Positions 16,373-24,735 of a stretch of DNA of 33,380 nt are shown here, piece after piece. The stretch is from Bacteroidales bacterium (lineage in GTDB: Bacteria; Bacteroidota; Bacteroidia; Bacteroidales; UBA932), in NCBI GenBank assembly GCA_017454335.1, contig JAFTDE010000040.1:1-33380 (forward strand). The letters run 5' to 3'. The first letter of the stretch is position 1, and each line of letters opens with the position of its first letter. A program made the position numbers and the translations under genes. The notes beneath the pieces were generated by a model. The model made no database searches, was not told the DNA's origin, and was given only the letters and a program-made list of their open reading frames with translations.

Positions 16373-16867
16373 ATGGGAACTCTGGATATCATCCTGCTAA
16401 TCTGCTTCCTGCCAGCCCTTTACACGGGTCTGACCAAGGGCTTCATCCAGCAGATTATTTCGCTTGTATCCCTGCTGGCCGGAGCCTGGCTGGCCATCCA
16501 CTTTTCGGAGACCGTCACGCAGTGGCTGGCTCCGCACCTGACGATTAGCGAACAGTTCCTGCGCATCCTGAGTTTCGTGCTGATATTCACCGTCGTGGTG
16601 CTGATCCTTCACCTGATCGGAAAACTGCTGTCGAAGATCCTCTCCGCCGCCTCGCTGGGATGGGTGAACCGCCTGTTGGGCCTGGTTCTCGCCCTGGCCG
16701 AAACGGCGCTGGTCCTGGGTTTGCTGTCCGTGCTGTTCGAATCGCTGAACCAGCAGTGGGAACTCGTCAAGCCGGAGGTCCTGCAGGACTCCGTCATCTA
16801 CCAGTTCGTGCACAACCTGGCCGTCAAGATCCTCCCCGCCCTCAAGAGCCTGACCGTCCATGCCTAA
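16373..16867 (+). CDS. cvpA: CvpA family membrane protein
   Basis: This 164-aa protein has four predicted membrane segments (about 4-18, 25-45, 62-88, 100-125) and the CvpA-like start LDIILLICFLPALYTGLTKGFIQQ. The family was named from colicin V production in E. coli and is widespread; its molecular role in Bacteroidetes is not established, with envelope homeostasis suggested for relatives. The gene overlaps tsaB by 8 nt, so the two are cotranscribed. Confidence 0.85.
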   Translation: MGTLDIILLICFLPALYTGLTKGFIQQIISLVSLLAGAWLAIHFSETVTQWLAPHLTISEQFLRILSFVLIFTVVVLILHLIGKLLSKILSAASLGWVNRLLGLVLALAETALVLGLLSVLFESLNQQWELVKPEVLQDSVIYQFVHNLAVKILPALKSLTVHA

Positions 16868-17552
16868 CATCATCCTGATAGAGACTGCCACGGCCCGCTG
16901 TTCCACCGCCCTGGTCGCCGGGGACCGGGTGGTCAGCCGCCGCTGGAGCGAAGAACCCCGCGCCCACGCCTCGATGACGGCGCCTTTCGTGCAGGAAATG
17001 CTGGCCGAGCAGGGACTGACGGTGCGCGACTGCGATGCAGTCTGCGTCAGCAAAGGACCCGGATCCTATACCGGACTGCGCGTGGGCGTATCCACGGCCA
17101 AGGGGCTGTGCTTCGGTGCCGGCATCCCGCTGATCGCGGTCAGCACCCTGGAAGTCCTGGCCCGCCAGGCCCTCGAGACCGGGGTGGTTCCGGAAGGCTG
17201 CCGGCACATCATCCCAATGATCGACGCCCGCCGGATGGAGGTCTATACCGCCGTCTGCGGACCGGACGGTCAGCTTCGGAGCGAGATCAGCCCGGTCGTG
17301 ATCGTCCCGGAGAGTTTTGCCGCCGAACGCAGCGCCGGTCCGGTGCTGTTCATCGGCGACGGGGCGGAAAAATGCCGCGATGTCCTCGGCGGACCGGACT
17401 GTCATTTCGTCCAGACCTGCCCCGATGCCGCTGCCCTGGCCCGCCCGGCCCTGGCCGCCTTCCACGAAAAAAGGTTCGAAGACACCGCGTACTTCGAACC
17501 TCTCTATCTCAAACAGTTCATCGCTACCGTCAGCCGGAAAAACCTGTTCTAG
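16860..17552 (+). CDS. tsaB: tRNA threonylcarbamoyladenosine (t6A) biosynthesis protein TsaB
   Basis: This 230-aa ASKHA-fold protein is the scaffold partner of TsaD in forming t6A at position 37 of ANN-decoding tRNAs. The N-terminal ILIETATARCSTAL phosphate-loop-like segment and GPGSYTGLRVGVSTAKGL (about 63-80) are diagnostic. Bacterial TsaB is catalytically inactive itself and needs TsaD and TsaE, which are not in this window. Overlap with cvpA by 8 nt indicates a two-gene unit. Confidence 0.95.
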   Translation: MPNIILIETATARCSTALVAGDRVVSRRWSEEPRAHASMTAPFVQEMLAEQGLTVRDCDAVCVSKGPGSYTGLRVGVSTAKGLCFGAGIPLIAVSTLEVLARQALETGVVPEGCRHIIPMIDARRMEVYTAVCGPDGQLRSEISPVVIVPESFAAERSAGPVLFIGDGAEKCRDVLGGPDCHFVQTCPDAAALARPALAAFHEKRFEDTAYFEPLYLKQFIATVSRKNLF

Positions 17553-17594
17553 GGTTATTCCATGGCGTGAAATTCACAGCGCCGTCAGGGTGTC

Positions 17595-17624
17595 GTTACT
17601 CCCCCTTTTCCGGGAGGGAGTAAC
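17595..17624. terminator. Strong hairpin between convergent genes, possible bidirectional terminator
   Basis: A perfect 9-bp inverted repeat, GTTACTCCC with GGGAGTAAC, encloses a 12-nt interior. GTG/CAC pairs extend the stem after a two-base mismatch. It sits in the 117-bp gap between tsaB (+) and the thioredoxin-fold lipoprotein gene (-). There is no T-tract on either side, so it is not a standard intrinsic terminator; a REP-like palindrome is the other reading. The rest of the gap holds only a small GTGAAATTCAC palindrome (17567-17577). Confidence 0.45.
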
Positions 17625-17669
17625 AGCACTCACCGCGTTTCGCCGCCTACGAGTCACATGACGACGTTG

Positions 17670-18785
17670 CTATTTCAGGTATTTCCGGACCTCGCGGCGC
17701 AGGGCGGCAAGGGACGAGACATCCTCGATGCGGCCCTTCAGGTCGCCGTCCGCGATGACGAAGACCGCCGGAAGGGTCTCCACATTGTAGGAAGCCAGGG
17801 TCGGCGAGGAAGTCCCCAGACCGTCGTTGACGTTGATCCAGGGCAGCTTCTGACCATTGACCGTCGCGGCCCAGTCCGCCTTGTTGGCATTGATGCCGAC
17901 AGAGTAGATCTCCAGCCCGCGCGGATGCAGTTCCTCGTAAATGGGCAGCAGCACCTCGGTGTTGAAGATCTTGCCACCGGCATCGACCGCATTCCAGAAG
18001 CAGACCAGCACCAGCGGTGCCTTCACCTCGGACAGCAGCGCACGGCGGCCGTTGATGTCGTTGACCGAAAGGTCCAGGAAACCGGACTCGCCGGCCATGC
18101 CGATCCGGTTGACCAGCGCCAGGTTCTGCTCGCGGGTCTCGGTCTCTTTCTTCAGGGCCTTGACAAAGCGGGACTCAGGGTAGACCTCTGCCAGCGCCTC
18201 ATACGCATTGCGGAAATGCAGGGCGTCCGTAGGCTGCGAGAAAACCGGAGTGGAGGCATCCAGTTTCTGATACAGCACCGGAATCACCGTCAGCGACGAC
18301 GGATTCTCCATCACATACTTGACGCAGGCGCGGTAATGACGGACATACTCCTGGACGGCCGCGGAATTGTCTCCCGCTGCGGCCAGGTCCTCAAAACGCT
18401 TGCGGAAGGCCGCAAAATCGGCATTGACCTGCTGCAGCCTGACAGATTCTTCCGAACCCGTGATTTCACAGGCAGAGCCCAGCGTATCGGTGCGGACCGA
18501 CACCCGGTCCCCCGTCTCCAGCAGCAACTCCGCCAGCTGGCGGCCGTTGTAGCTGACATAGACGAATTCGGGCTGGCCTTCAGTCACGGGAACGTTGCAG
18601 CGGAAACGACCCGCGGCGTCCGTCTTGACCGTATCGACCAGGGCCAGGTTGTTGACATTGAGTTTCCAGATGGCGACCTTGCCTTTGGCAGCGCCGTCTA
18701 TGGTTCCTTCCACGCGGGTCTTGGGCGCACAGGACGAGAGGGCCAGGCAGCCCAGCAGGATGGCGATGATCTTAACGTTCTTCAT
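17670..18785 (-). CDS. Thioredoxin-fold lipoprotein (DUF4369-like N-terminus), active-site cysteines lost
   Basis: This 371-aa lipoprotein has lipidation Cys19 (LSSC). Residues about 22-105 resemble the DUF4369 beta domain that precedes TlpA/AhpC-type thioredoxin domains in Bacteroidetes. After a helical linker the thioredoxin fold occupies about 238-371, with the central strand ending VCFWNAVDAGG (261-271) and a cis-proline in ETLPAVFV (Pro339). At the place of CxxC it has no cysteines, so thiol-disulfide exchange is unlikely; a structural or binding role is inferred. The frame is open upstream, but ATG 18785 starts the signal peptide and overlaps the HIT gene by 14 nt. Confidence 0.85.
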   Translation of the reverse strand: MKNVKIIAILLGCLALSSCAPKTRVEGTIDGAAKGKVAIWKLNVNNLALVDTVKTDAAGRFRCNVPVTEGQPEFVYVSYNGRQLAELLLETGDRVSVRTDTLGSACEITGSEESVRLQQVNADFAAFRKRFEDLAAAGDNSAAVQEYVRHYRACVKYVMENPSSLTVIPVLYQKLDASTPVFSQPTDALHFRNAYEALAEVYPESRFVKALKKETETREQNLALVNRIGMAGESGFLDLSVNDINGRRALLSEVKAPLVLVCFWNAVDAGGKIFNTEVLLPIYEELHPRGLEIYSVGINANKADWAATVNGQKLPWINVNDGLGTSSPTLASYNVETLPAVFVIADGDLKGRIEDVSSLAALRREVRKYLK

Positions 18786-19176
18786 AAGCCTTGCGGATGG
18801 CGGCAGCGGTCTGGGCCTGCTGCTCGGGGGTAAACTGAGGCCGCTGCTTGCGGAAATCCAGATCGCCTTCGGACTGGAGCGGGACCAGGTGGATGTGCGT
18901 ATGGGGCACTTCCATTCCCAGCACGGCGACACCGACCCGCTTGCACGGGATGGCCTTCCGGATCGCCTGGGCCACTTCGCCGGCAAAATCCCACAGGCCG
19001 CGATAGGTCTCGGGGTCCAGGTGGAAAATATAATCGTCCTCTACATGTTTCGGAATCACCAGGGTATGGCCCTGGGCCAGGGGATTGATATCCAGGAAAG
19101 CGTAGAAATCATCGTTCTCCGCCACCTTGTACGAAGGGATCTCTCCGTTCGCAATTCTGGTAAAAATCGTAGCCAT
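18772..19176 (-). CDS. HIT family nucleotide hydrolase/transferase
   Basis: This 134-aa protein carries the histidine triad HTHIHLVP (92-99). The middle triad residue, His94, is expected to be the nucleophile that forms a nucleotidyl-histidine intermediate. The N-terminal IFTRIANGEIPSYKVAE is typical of the HINT-like branch, which hydrolyses nucleoside phosphoramidates and similar compounds. It sits 2 nt after greA and overlaps the following lipoprotein gene; greA-HIT pairing is common in Bacteroidetes. Confidence 0.93.
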   Translation of the reverse strand: MATIFTRIANGEIPSYKVAENDDFYAFLDINPLAQGHTLVIPKHVEDDYIFHLDPETYRGLWDFAGEVAQAIRKAIPCKRVGVAVLGMEVPHTHIHLVPLQSEGDLDFRKQRPQFTPEQQAQTAAAIRKAYEER

Positions 19177-19178
19177 CT

Positions 19179-19649
19179 TTACAGGGAAATATCAAGGATC
19201 TTGAACTGGATCGGGCCGGCGGGGACCTGCGCGACGACCACTTCACCCTTGGCGTGGCCCATCAGGGCGCGGGCGATCGGGGTCGTGGCGGCCAGTTTGC
19301 CGTGGGCGAAGTCCGCCTCGGTCTCACCGACGATGGTGAACTCCATGACCTGGTGGACGTTCAGGTTCTCCACCTTGACGCGGGTCAGCATCTGGACCTT
19401 GTCGGCGCTGAGCTGGGAAGAGTCCAGCACCTTTGCATTCGCCACCATGTTCTTCAGGTTGGCGATCTTCATTTCCAACAGTCCCTGCGCCTCCCGGGCC
19501 GATTCATACTCGGCGTTCTCCGACAGGTCACCCTTTTCGCGGGCCTCTGCGATGGCCGCGGCAATCACGGGGCGCTGGGCCAGCGCCTCGGAGAGTTCCT
19601 TCTTGATCTTGTCCAGCCCCTGCTGGCTCATATAATGCACTTCTGCCAT
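19179..19649 (-). CDS. greA: Transcription elongation factor GreA
   Basis: This 156-aa protein has an N-terminal coiled coil (about 8-75) whose tip carries GDLSENAEY, with Asp41 and Glu44 at the positions that stimulate RNA polymerase transcript cleavage in E. coli GreA, followed by an FKBP-like C-terminal domain. It rescues backtracked elongation complexes. It heads the greA, HIT, lipoprotein unit with its own promoter. Confidence 0.96.
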   Translation of the reverse strand: MAEVHYMSQQGLDKIKKELSEALAQRPVIAAAIAEAREKGDLSENAEYESAREAQGLLEMKIANLKNMVANAKVLDSSQLSADKVQMLTRVKVENLNVHQVMEFTIVGETEADFAHGKLAATTPIARALMGHAKGEVVVAQVPAGPIQFKILDISL

Positions 19650-19708
19650 AATTATGTTGTGAATAAAAGAGAGAGTCCTGTCTGGACGACAGAACCCCTT
19701 GTTCTTTG

Positions 19709-19716
19709 CAAAGATA
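19709..19716 (-). promoter_or_regulatory. Bacteroidetes -7 box for the greA unit
   Basis: Minus-strand TATCTTTG, exact TAnnTTTG. The predicted leader of about 50 nt contains a small hairpin (19678-19692, 5-bp stem CTGTC/GACAG). The box lies just after the last gene of the preceding operon, making greA separately expressed. Confidence 0.65.
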
Positions 19717-19730
19717 ATAATTATTTCGGA

Positions 19731-20114
19731 TTAATCCAGCCCCTCGTCAAACTTGGGCTTCATTATTTCGGAATAAAGGACCAGCTTCTTCGGGTCGATT
19801 TCCAGCGTCTCACGGGCCGGGGCTTCGGATTCCGCGGGATGGTGTTCCACCACACACTGTCCTTCCTGCTGCGGGTCCGTGAAAGGCTGGAAAGGCTGCG
19901 GCTGCGCAGCCACCTCTTCGGGACCGGGATCGAATTCGAATTCGGATTCGGATTCGGGATCGGGTTCGGGATCTTCAACCATGAACTCCCGGAGCGCACG
20001 GGCGCGGCGCTCCTGCGCCCTCTGGCGTTGCTGTTTCTTTTTCGAGAACAGCCCCACGACGGACAGCGCAACCATGATGACCGGAAGGACTACATCGACC
20101 CAATCTTTTTCCAT
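19731..20114 (-). CDS. Small membrane protein with acidic low-complexity region, unknown function
   Basis: This 127-aa protein has one N-terminal membrane segment (about 7-24, DVVLPVIMVALSVVGLF), a basic stretch (SKKKQQRQRAQERRARALR, 25-43) that should face the cytoplasm, then a Glu/Asp/Pro/Ser/Phe-rich acidic stretch (about 47-67). I do not recognise a named family. Its start overlaps ribF by 25 nt, so it is the last gene of the long glycogen operon. The acidic part is encoded by near-tandem ATTCGG-like hexamers (about 19931-19975). Confidence 0.7.
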   Translation of the reverse strand: MEKDWVDVVLPVIMVALSVVGLFSKKKQQRQRAQERRARALREFMVEDPEPDPESESEFEFDPGPEEVAAQPQPFQPFTDPQQEGQCVVEHHPAESEAPARETLEIDPKKLVLYSEIMKPKFDEGLD

Positions 20115-20974
20115 ACTGCTAATATACGGTTTTTACAGGCTTCTTCATCCAGTGCAAGCTGTTTTTTCAGCGCGTCCAGCGAATCGAAATGCTTCTCGCC
20201 CCGCAGGAGTTCGAAGAATTCGACACGGATGTCCAACCCGTAGATGTCTTCGCTGAATCCGAAGATGTGCGCCTCGATCTTGCCGTTCGGGTCGATGTTG
20301 GTCATCGCCCCGTAGCGCCGGCCGGAAACCTCGACGGCCGTGACATAGGCCCCGACGCCCGGCAGGAGCTTGAGCGGTTCGTACAGCTTGACATTGGCGG
20401 TCGGGAATCCGATGGTCCGGCCGATCCGGTTGCCGCCGACCACCACGCCGTGCAGCTGGTAGTTGTATCCCAGCATCTGCGCCGCTCCGGCCACATCCCC
20501 GCCGGCGACGGCGCTGCGGATCCGGGTCGAGCTGACCGGGCCGTCCGGCGTGGAAACCAGCTTCGGACGGATCACCTCCAGGCCCAGCGAAGCAGCCAGC
20601 GAGGCTACCTGGTCGCTGTCCAGCCCGTCGCTGCCGATCCGGTTGTCGTAGCCCAGCACGATGGCGCTTCCCCCGTAGCGCCCGATGACGACCTCGCGCA
20701 GGTAGGCTTCGGCGCTCATCGCCGCGAAGGAGCGGGAAAAAGGCAGCACCTCCACCCGGTCCACGCCCAAGGCGGTCAGCAACGCACGCTTTTCGTCCAG
20801 CGTCGTCAGCAGGCGCAACTCCCGCGCGCCCTTCTGCAGGACGGTGTGCGGATGCGGCCAGAACGTAAGGACGAGACTCTGCTCGGACCGCCGGCGGGCG
20901 GCATCGAGCAAAGTCTCCATTACGCTGCGGTGTCCGAGGTGGACGCCGTCGAAAAAGCCGGTGGCTACAACCAT
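20090..20974 (-). CDS. ribF: Bifunctional riboflavin kinase / FAD synthetase
   Basis: This 294-aa protein has an N-terminal adenylyltransferase domain (GFFDGVHLGH, 6-15; SSTRIR, 148-153) and a C-terminal flavokinase domain with GRTIGFPTAN (185-194). It converts riboflavin to FMN and FAD. It starts immediately before the nucleotide-binding loop, shorter than most family members, which have about 15 more residues. The frame stays open a little further upstream inside glgP without an ATG, so the listed ATG, overlapping glgP by 10 nt, is the best start. Confidence 0.93.
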   Translation of the reverse strand: MVVATGFFDGVHLGHRSVMETLLDAARRRSEQSLVLTFWPHPHTVLQKGARELRLLTTLDEKRALLTALGVDRVEVLPFSRSFAAMSAEAYLREVVIGRYGGSAIVLGYDNRIGSDGLDSDQVASLAASLGLEVIRPKLVSTPDGPVSSTRIRSAVAGGDVAGAAQMLGYNYQLHGVVVGGNRIGRTIGFPTANVKLYEPLKLLPGVGAYVTAVEVSGRRYGAMTNIDPNGKIEAHIFGFSEDIYGLDIRVEFFELLRGEKHFDSLDALKKQLALDEEACKNRILAVWKKIGSM

Positions 20975-23529
20975 TTCACAAGCGGGAAGTCCTGACGGTG
21001 AGGCAGCAGGTCATTCTTGGGATGGATGCGGGTGGCAACCTGGTACATACCGGTCTGCTCCGGCAGCACCTCCGTCCGGTAGGTGGCGATGCCGTCCTCA
21101 CAGCTGATCAGGTCAAACTCCCATTTCTCACGGATGTGCAGGCGCCCCTTCTCGTCGGAAGCGGCCAGCAGCAGCTCGACGCCGATGTCGGAAGGACTCA
21201 GTCCGGCGATGTCCAGCACGACCTCGCCGATCATCTTGTTGTCCTGGGACAGCACGTAAGCGGCATCCGGCTGGGTGATCGAGACCACGCGGATCTTGTT
21301 CCACTCCTCGGAAACCTTGCGCTTCCAGGCGGCGACTTCGCGCACCTGGGCATAATCCCCGGCGACCAGCCGGCCGAAGCGCTCGGCCTGCGGGATGTAG
21401 TACTGGTTGCAGTAATCGGTCAGCATCCGGTTGGTCGTGAAGTTGCAGGCCACCCGGGCGATCGTGTTCTTGATGTAGCGGATCCAGAGCGCGGAACGGC
21501 CCGTCGCCTTGTCCACATAGTAGAACAGCGGGGCGATCTCGTTCTCGATCGTCGAGTAGATGGTCGCGGAATCCAGCTCGTTCTGGTAGTTCGGATCGTC
21601 GTAGGTGCTCTCCAGGGGCAGGGCCCAGCCGGCCTGGTCCTTGTACCCTTCCACCCACCAGCCGTCCAGCACGGAGAAGTGCATGACGCCGTTCATCGCG
21701 GCCTTTTCGCCGGACGTGCCGGAAGCCTCCAGCGGACGCGTCGGGTTGTTCATCCAGACGTCCACGCCCTGGACCAGACGCTTGGCCAGCGTGATGTCGT
21801 ATCCGGGCACGAAAACGATGCGGCCCAGGAAACGGTCCTGCTTGGAGATCTCGACGATCTGCTTGATCAGGTCCTGGCCCGCGCCGTCGGCCGGATGGGC
21901 CTTGCCGGCGAAGATGAACTGGACCGGATGGTCGGGGTTATTGACGATGGCGTCCAGGCGGTCCAGGTCGCTGAACAGCAGGGTCGCGCGCTTGTAGGTC
22001 GCAAAGCGGCGGGCGAATCCAATCGTCAGCACGTCGTCGCGCAGGCGCTCCTTGATCTTGACGATCTGGCTGGGCGAATAATGGCTGCACTGGGACGGGT
22101 CGGACAGCTTCTCCTTGATGATGCGCATCAGCTCGGTCTTGAGCGTCTTGCGGACTTTCCAGATATCCTCGTCAGAGACATTGTAGATGCCTTCGAAGCA
22201 CTTCTTGTCGTAGTGGTGGGTCTTGAACTCGGGGCCGAACACCTGCGCATGCAGCTGCTTCCATTCCTTGGCAGCCCAGGTATCGTAGTGGACGCCGTTC
22301 GTCACATAGCTGACGTGCAGTTCCTCGGGCAGGTAGCCCGGGTACATGCTGGCGAAGATGTCCTGGCTGACCTTGCCGTGCAGCATGGACACGCCGTTGA
22401 CGTTCTGGCAGGTGTTGGCAGCCAGGGTGCTCATCGAGAAGCGCTCCTCGCGGTTCTCCGGATGGACCTTGCCCAGGGACATCAGGGTGTCCCATTCGAT
22501 GCCGAAGCGGGCCGGGTAATGGCCCAGGTACTTGGAGATCATGCCTTCGTCGAAGGCGTCATGCCCGGCGGGAACGGGAGTATGCGTCGTGAACAGTCCG
22601 GACGCGCGCACCAGTTCCAGCGCCTCGTTGAAGTCCAGGTTCCCCTGCTGCATGTATTCGCGCAGGCGCTCCAGGCCGGCGAAGGCGGCATGGCCCTCAT
22701 TGCAGTGGTAGATGGTCGCCTGGATGCCCAGGGCACGCAGCGCCCGGACACCGCCGATACCCAGCAGGAGTTCCTGCTTGAGACGGTTCTCCCAGTCGCC
22801 GCCGTACAGCTGGTGCGTCACCTGGCGGTCTTCGGGGATATTGGCCTCGTAGTCCGTGTCCAGCAGGTACAGGTCCGTGCGGCCCACGGCCACTTTCCAG
22901 ATGCGGGCGGTCAGGTCCCGGCCCGGCATCGCGATGCGGGCTGTCTTCCACTCCCCTTTCTCGTCCAGCACGGGCTCGGCGGGGATCTTCAGGAAATCCT
23001 GGGCGATGTAATCGGCCACCTGGTTCCCCTGCGGGGTCAGGCGCTGGTTGAAGTACCCGTAGCGGTACAGCAAGCCCACGGCCACCAGGTTGACGTTCAT
23101 GTCGGAGGTCTCCTTGAGGTAGTCGCCGGCCAGGATGCCCAGGCCGCCGGAGTAGATCTTCAGGGATGCGTCCAGACCGTATTCCATGCAGAAATAGGCC
23201 ACGGAGGGTTCCTTGCGCTCGGCCTTGGCGGCCATGTAGGTGTTGAATTCCTCCATCACGGCGTCCAGCCGCGCCAGGAAGATCTTGTCCTTGGCCAGTT
23301 CCTTGAAGCGCTTGAGCATCACGGAATCCAGGATGACGACCGGATTGTGCCCGGACTTGTGCCAGATGTCCGGATCGATATATTTGAAAAGTGCCTTCGC
23401 GCTGTCGTTCCAGCACCACCAGAGATTCTTGCTGAGCTCCTCCAGCCCGGAAAGGGCCTCAGGAAGGTGCCGCGTCACGCGGACGCTCTTCCAGGACGGA
23501 GCGTCTACTTCGATTTTGTTCGTCTGCAT
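20965..23529 (-). CDS. glgP: Alpha-glucan (glycogen) phosphorylase, GT35
   Basis: This 854-aa enzyme releases glucose 1-phosphate from glycogen or maltodextrins. The PLP-binding lysine is Lys609 in EASGTSGEKAAMNG. The N-terminal segment LSGLEELSKNLWWCWN and the overall length fit the short bacterial/archaeal alpha-glucan phosphorylase branch. The C-terminal 100 residues look like an extra beta domain. It follows the GH57 gene by 9 nt and overlaps ribF. With the debranching enzyme upstream it forms the degradation arm of the operon. Confidence 0.94.
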   Translation of the reverse strand: MQTNKIEVDAPSWKSVRVTRHLPEALSGLEELSKNLWWCWNDSAKALFKYIDPDIWHKSGHNPVVILDSVMLKRFKELAKDKIFLARLDAVMEEFNTYMAAKAERKEPSVAYFCMEYGLDASLKIYSGGLGILAGDYLKETSDMNVNLVAVGLLYRYGYFNQRLTPQGNQVADYIAQDFLKIPAEPVLDEKGEWKTARIAMPGRDLTARIWKVAVGRTDLYLLDTDYEANIPEDRQVTHQLYGGDWENRLKQELLLGIGGVRALRALGIQATIYHCNEGHAAFAGLERLREYMQQGNLDFNEALELVRASGLFTTHTPVPAGHDAFDEGMISKYLGHYPARFGIEWDTLMSLGKVHPENREERFSMSTLAANTCQNVNGVSMLHGKVSQDIFASMYPGYLPEELHVSYVTNGVHYDTWAAKEWKQLHAQVFGPEFKTHHYDKKCFEGIYNVSDEDIWKVRKTLKTELMRIIKEKLSDPSQCSHYSPSQIVKIKERLRDDVLTIGFARRFATYKRATLLFSDLDRLDAIVNNPDHPVQFIFAGKAHPADGAGQDLIKQIVEISKQDRFLGRIVFVPGYDITLAKRLVQGVDVWMNNPTRPLEASGTSGEKAAMNGVMHFSVLDGWWVEGYKDQAGWALPLESTYDDPNYQNELDSATIYSTIENEIAPLFYYVDKATGRSALWIRYIKNTIARVACNFTTNRMLTDYCNQYYIPQAERFGRLVAGDYAQVREVAAWKRKVSEEWNKIRVVSITQPDAAYVLSQDNKMIGEVVLDIAGLSPSDIGVELLLAASDEKGRLHIREKWEFDLISCEDGIATYRTEVLPEQTGMYQVATRIHPKNDLLPHRQDFPLVKWL

Positions 23530-23538
23530 AAATGTCTT

Positions 23539-24735
23539 TTATTGTTTGGTTGCTATGGCTTCGTTCACCCGGATGATGAAATCGCTCAACACGTTCATGT
23601 AGTTGATGAACGCCTCGAACGGGGTGTCATAGGGGTTGAAGTAGCGGTGCACTTCGCCGTCCGAGAAGAACTTGGTGCACATATAGTACAGGTGATCGCT
23701 CTCGGCCAGGTGTCCGAAATCTCCCCAGAGCACAGGGTCATTGAGGATGGACAGCTTCTCGGTCAGGCCGTAGAGCTTGTTGAATGCGTCTTGCTGCAGT
23801 TCGTTGCCGAGCCAGGCGGAGGTGTCGCGCTCTTCGTCGGCCCAGGAGATCGCCTCGGGCACGGACAGTTCGTCCACCGCCTTGTGGCGGCGGGTAGCCT
23901 CGGACGGAGTCACGAATTCCAGGCCGCCGTCGGCCAGGGCCAGGGCGGGCAGGGCCTTCATGAACTCCATGATGCCGGAATCGGCACTGCGGTGCTCGCC
24001 GAAGGTCTCGTAATCCATGAACAGGTTGACGATCTCGCCGTCGGCGGCTTTCAGCCAGCCGAGGTACTTCTCCGCGGTCAGCGGCCACTCGCACCACGCC
24101 GGGTTGTCGAAGCGGAAGGAGATGTCGTCGCTCAGCTGGTAGTTGCGGAGCAGGAGTTTGAGGGACTTCTTCCCTTCGCAGGAATAGACGTAGTCGGGGC
24201 TCTTCCAGCCCATGATGTGGCGGGCGCCTTCGGTCAGCATCGTCTTGAAGCCGAGGTCATAGACCTGGGCGCCGATGTCGTTGGAGTAGATCAGCTCGGT
24301 GTTGCGGAACGCCGTGGGCGTCACGCCGAAGTACTGCTGGACCATGTCCTTGTGCTTGAGCACCTGGTGCTTGAATTCGCTGGGGGCGATCAGCGAGCTC
24401 AGCGAGTGGTAGTAGGTCTCGCCGAGGATCTCGACACAGCCCGTCTGCACCAGCTCGCGGAAGCTGTCGATGACTTCCGGGGCATAGCGGTCGAACTGCT
24501 CCAGCACGGAACCGGACAGGGAAAAAGCCACTTTGAACTTGCCGCCGTTCTCCTTGATGGCTTCGAGGAGGACTTTGTTCATCGGAAGGTAGCAGCGCTC
24601 GGCCACCCGCTTGAGGATGGTCCGGTTGGTGAAATCGTCGTAGTAGTGGGAGTCCTTCCCGATATCGAAGAACCTGTACTGACGGAGCCGGGTCGGCTGG
24701 TGTACCTGGAAATAAAGGCAGATTGACTTTTTCAT
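23539..24735 (-). CDS. GH57 family alpha-amylase / glucanotransferase-like enzyme
   Basis: This 398-aa cytoplasmic protein opens with the GH57 hallmark FQVHQP (9-14), and has later conserved segments GCVEILGETYYHSL (99-112) and DYETFGEH. GH57 includes alpha-amylase, 4-alpha-glucanotransferase and branching enzymes; I could not decide between them. The start at 24735 was chosen because its ATGA overlap with the preceding transferase gene and the HQP position fit the family; an upstream ATG at 24783 would add 16 unlikely residues. The order debranching enzyme, GT4, GH57 is a familiar block in Bacteroidetes. Confidence 0.88.
   Translation of the reverse strand: MKKSICLYFQVHQPTRLRQYRFFDIGKDSHYYDDFTNRTILKRVAERCYLPMNKVLLEAIKENGGKFKVAFSLSGSVLEQFDRYAPEVIDSFRELVQTGCVEILGETYYHSLSSLIAPSEFKHQVLKHKDMVQQYFGVTPTAFRNTELIYSNDIGAQVYDLGFKTMLTEGARHIMGWKSPDYVYSCEGKKSLKLLLRNYQLSDDISFRFDNPAWCEWPLTAEKYLGWLKAADGEIVNLFMDYETFGEHRSADSGIMEFMKALPALALADGGLEFVTPSEATRRHKAVDELSVPEAISWADEERDTSAWLGNELQQDAFNKLYGLTEKLSILNDPVLWGDFGHLAESDHLYYMCTKFFSDGEVHRYFNPYDTPFEAFINYMNVLSDFIIRVNEAIATKQ

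Noticed and set aside
18786-18986. Upstream extension of the thioredoxin-fold lipoprotein
   Set aside because: It overlaps the HIT gene almost fully and would bury the lipoprotein signal inside the protein.
20998-24726. 1242-codon plus-strand frame opposite glgP and GH57
   Set aside because: Antisense shadow; the minus-strand genes carry diagnostic active sites.
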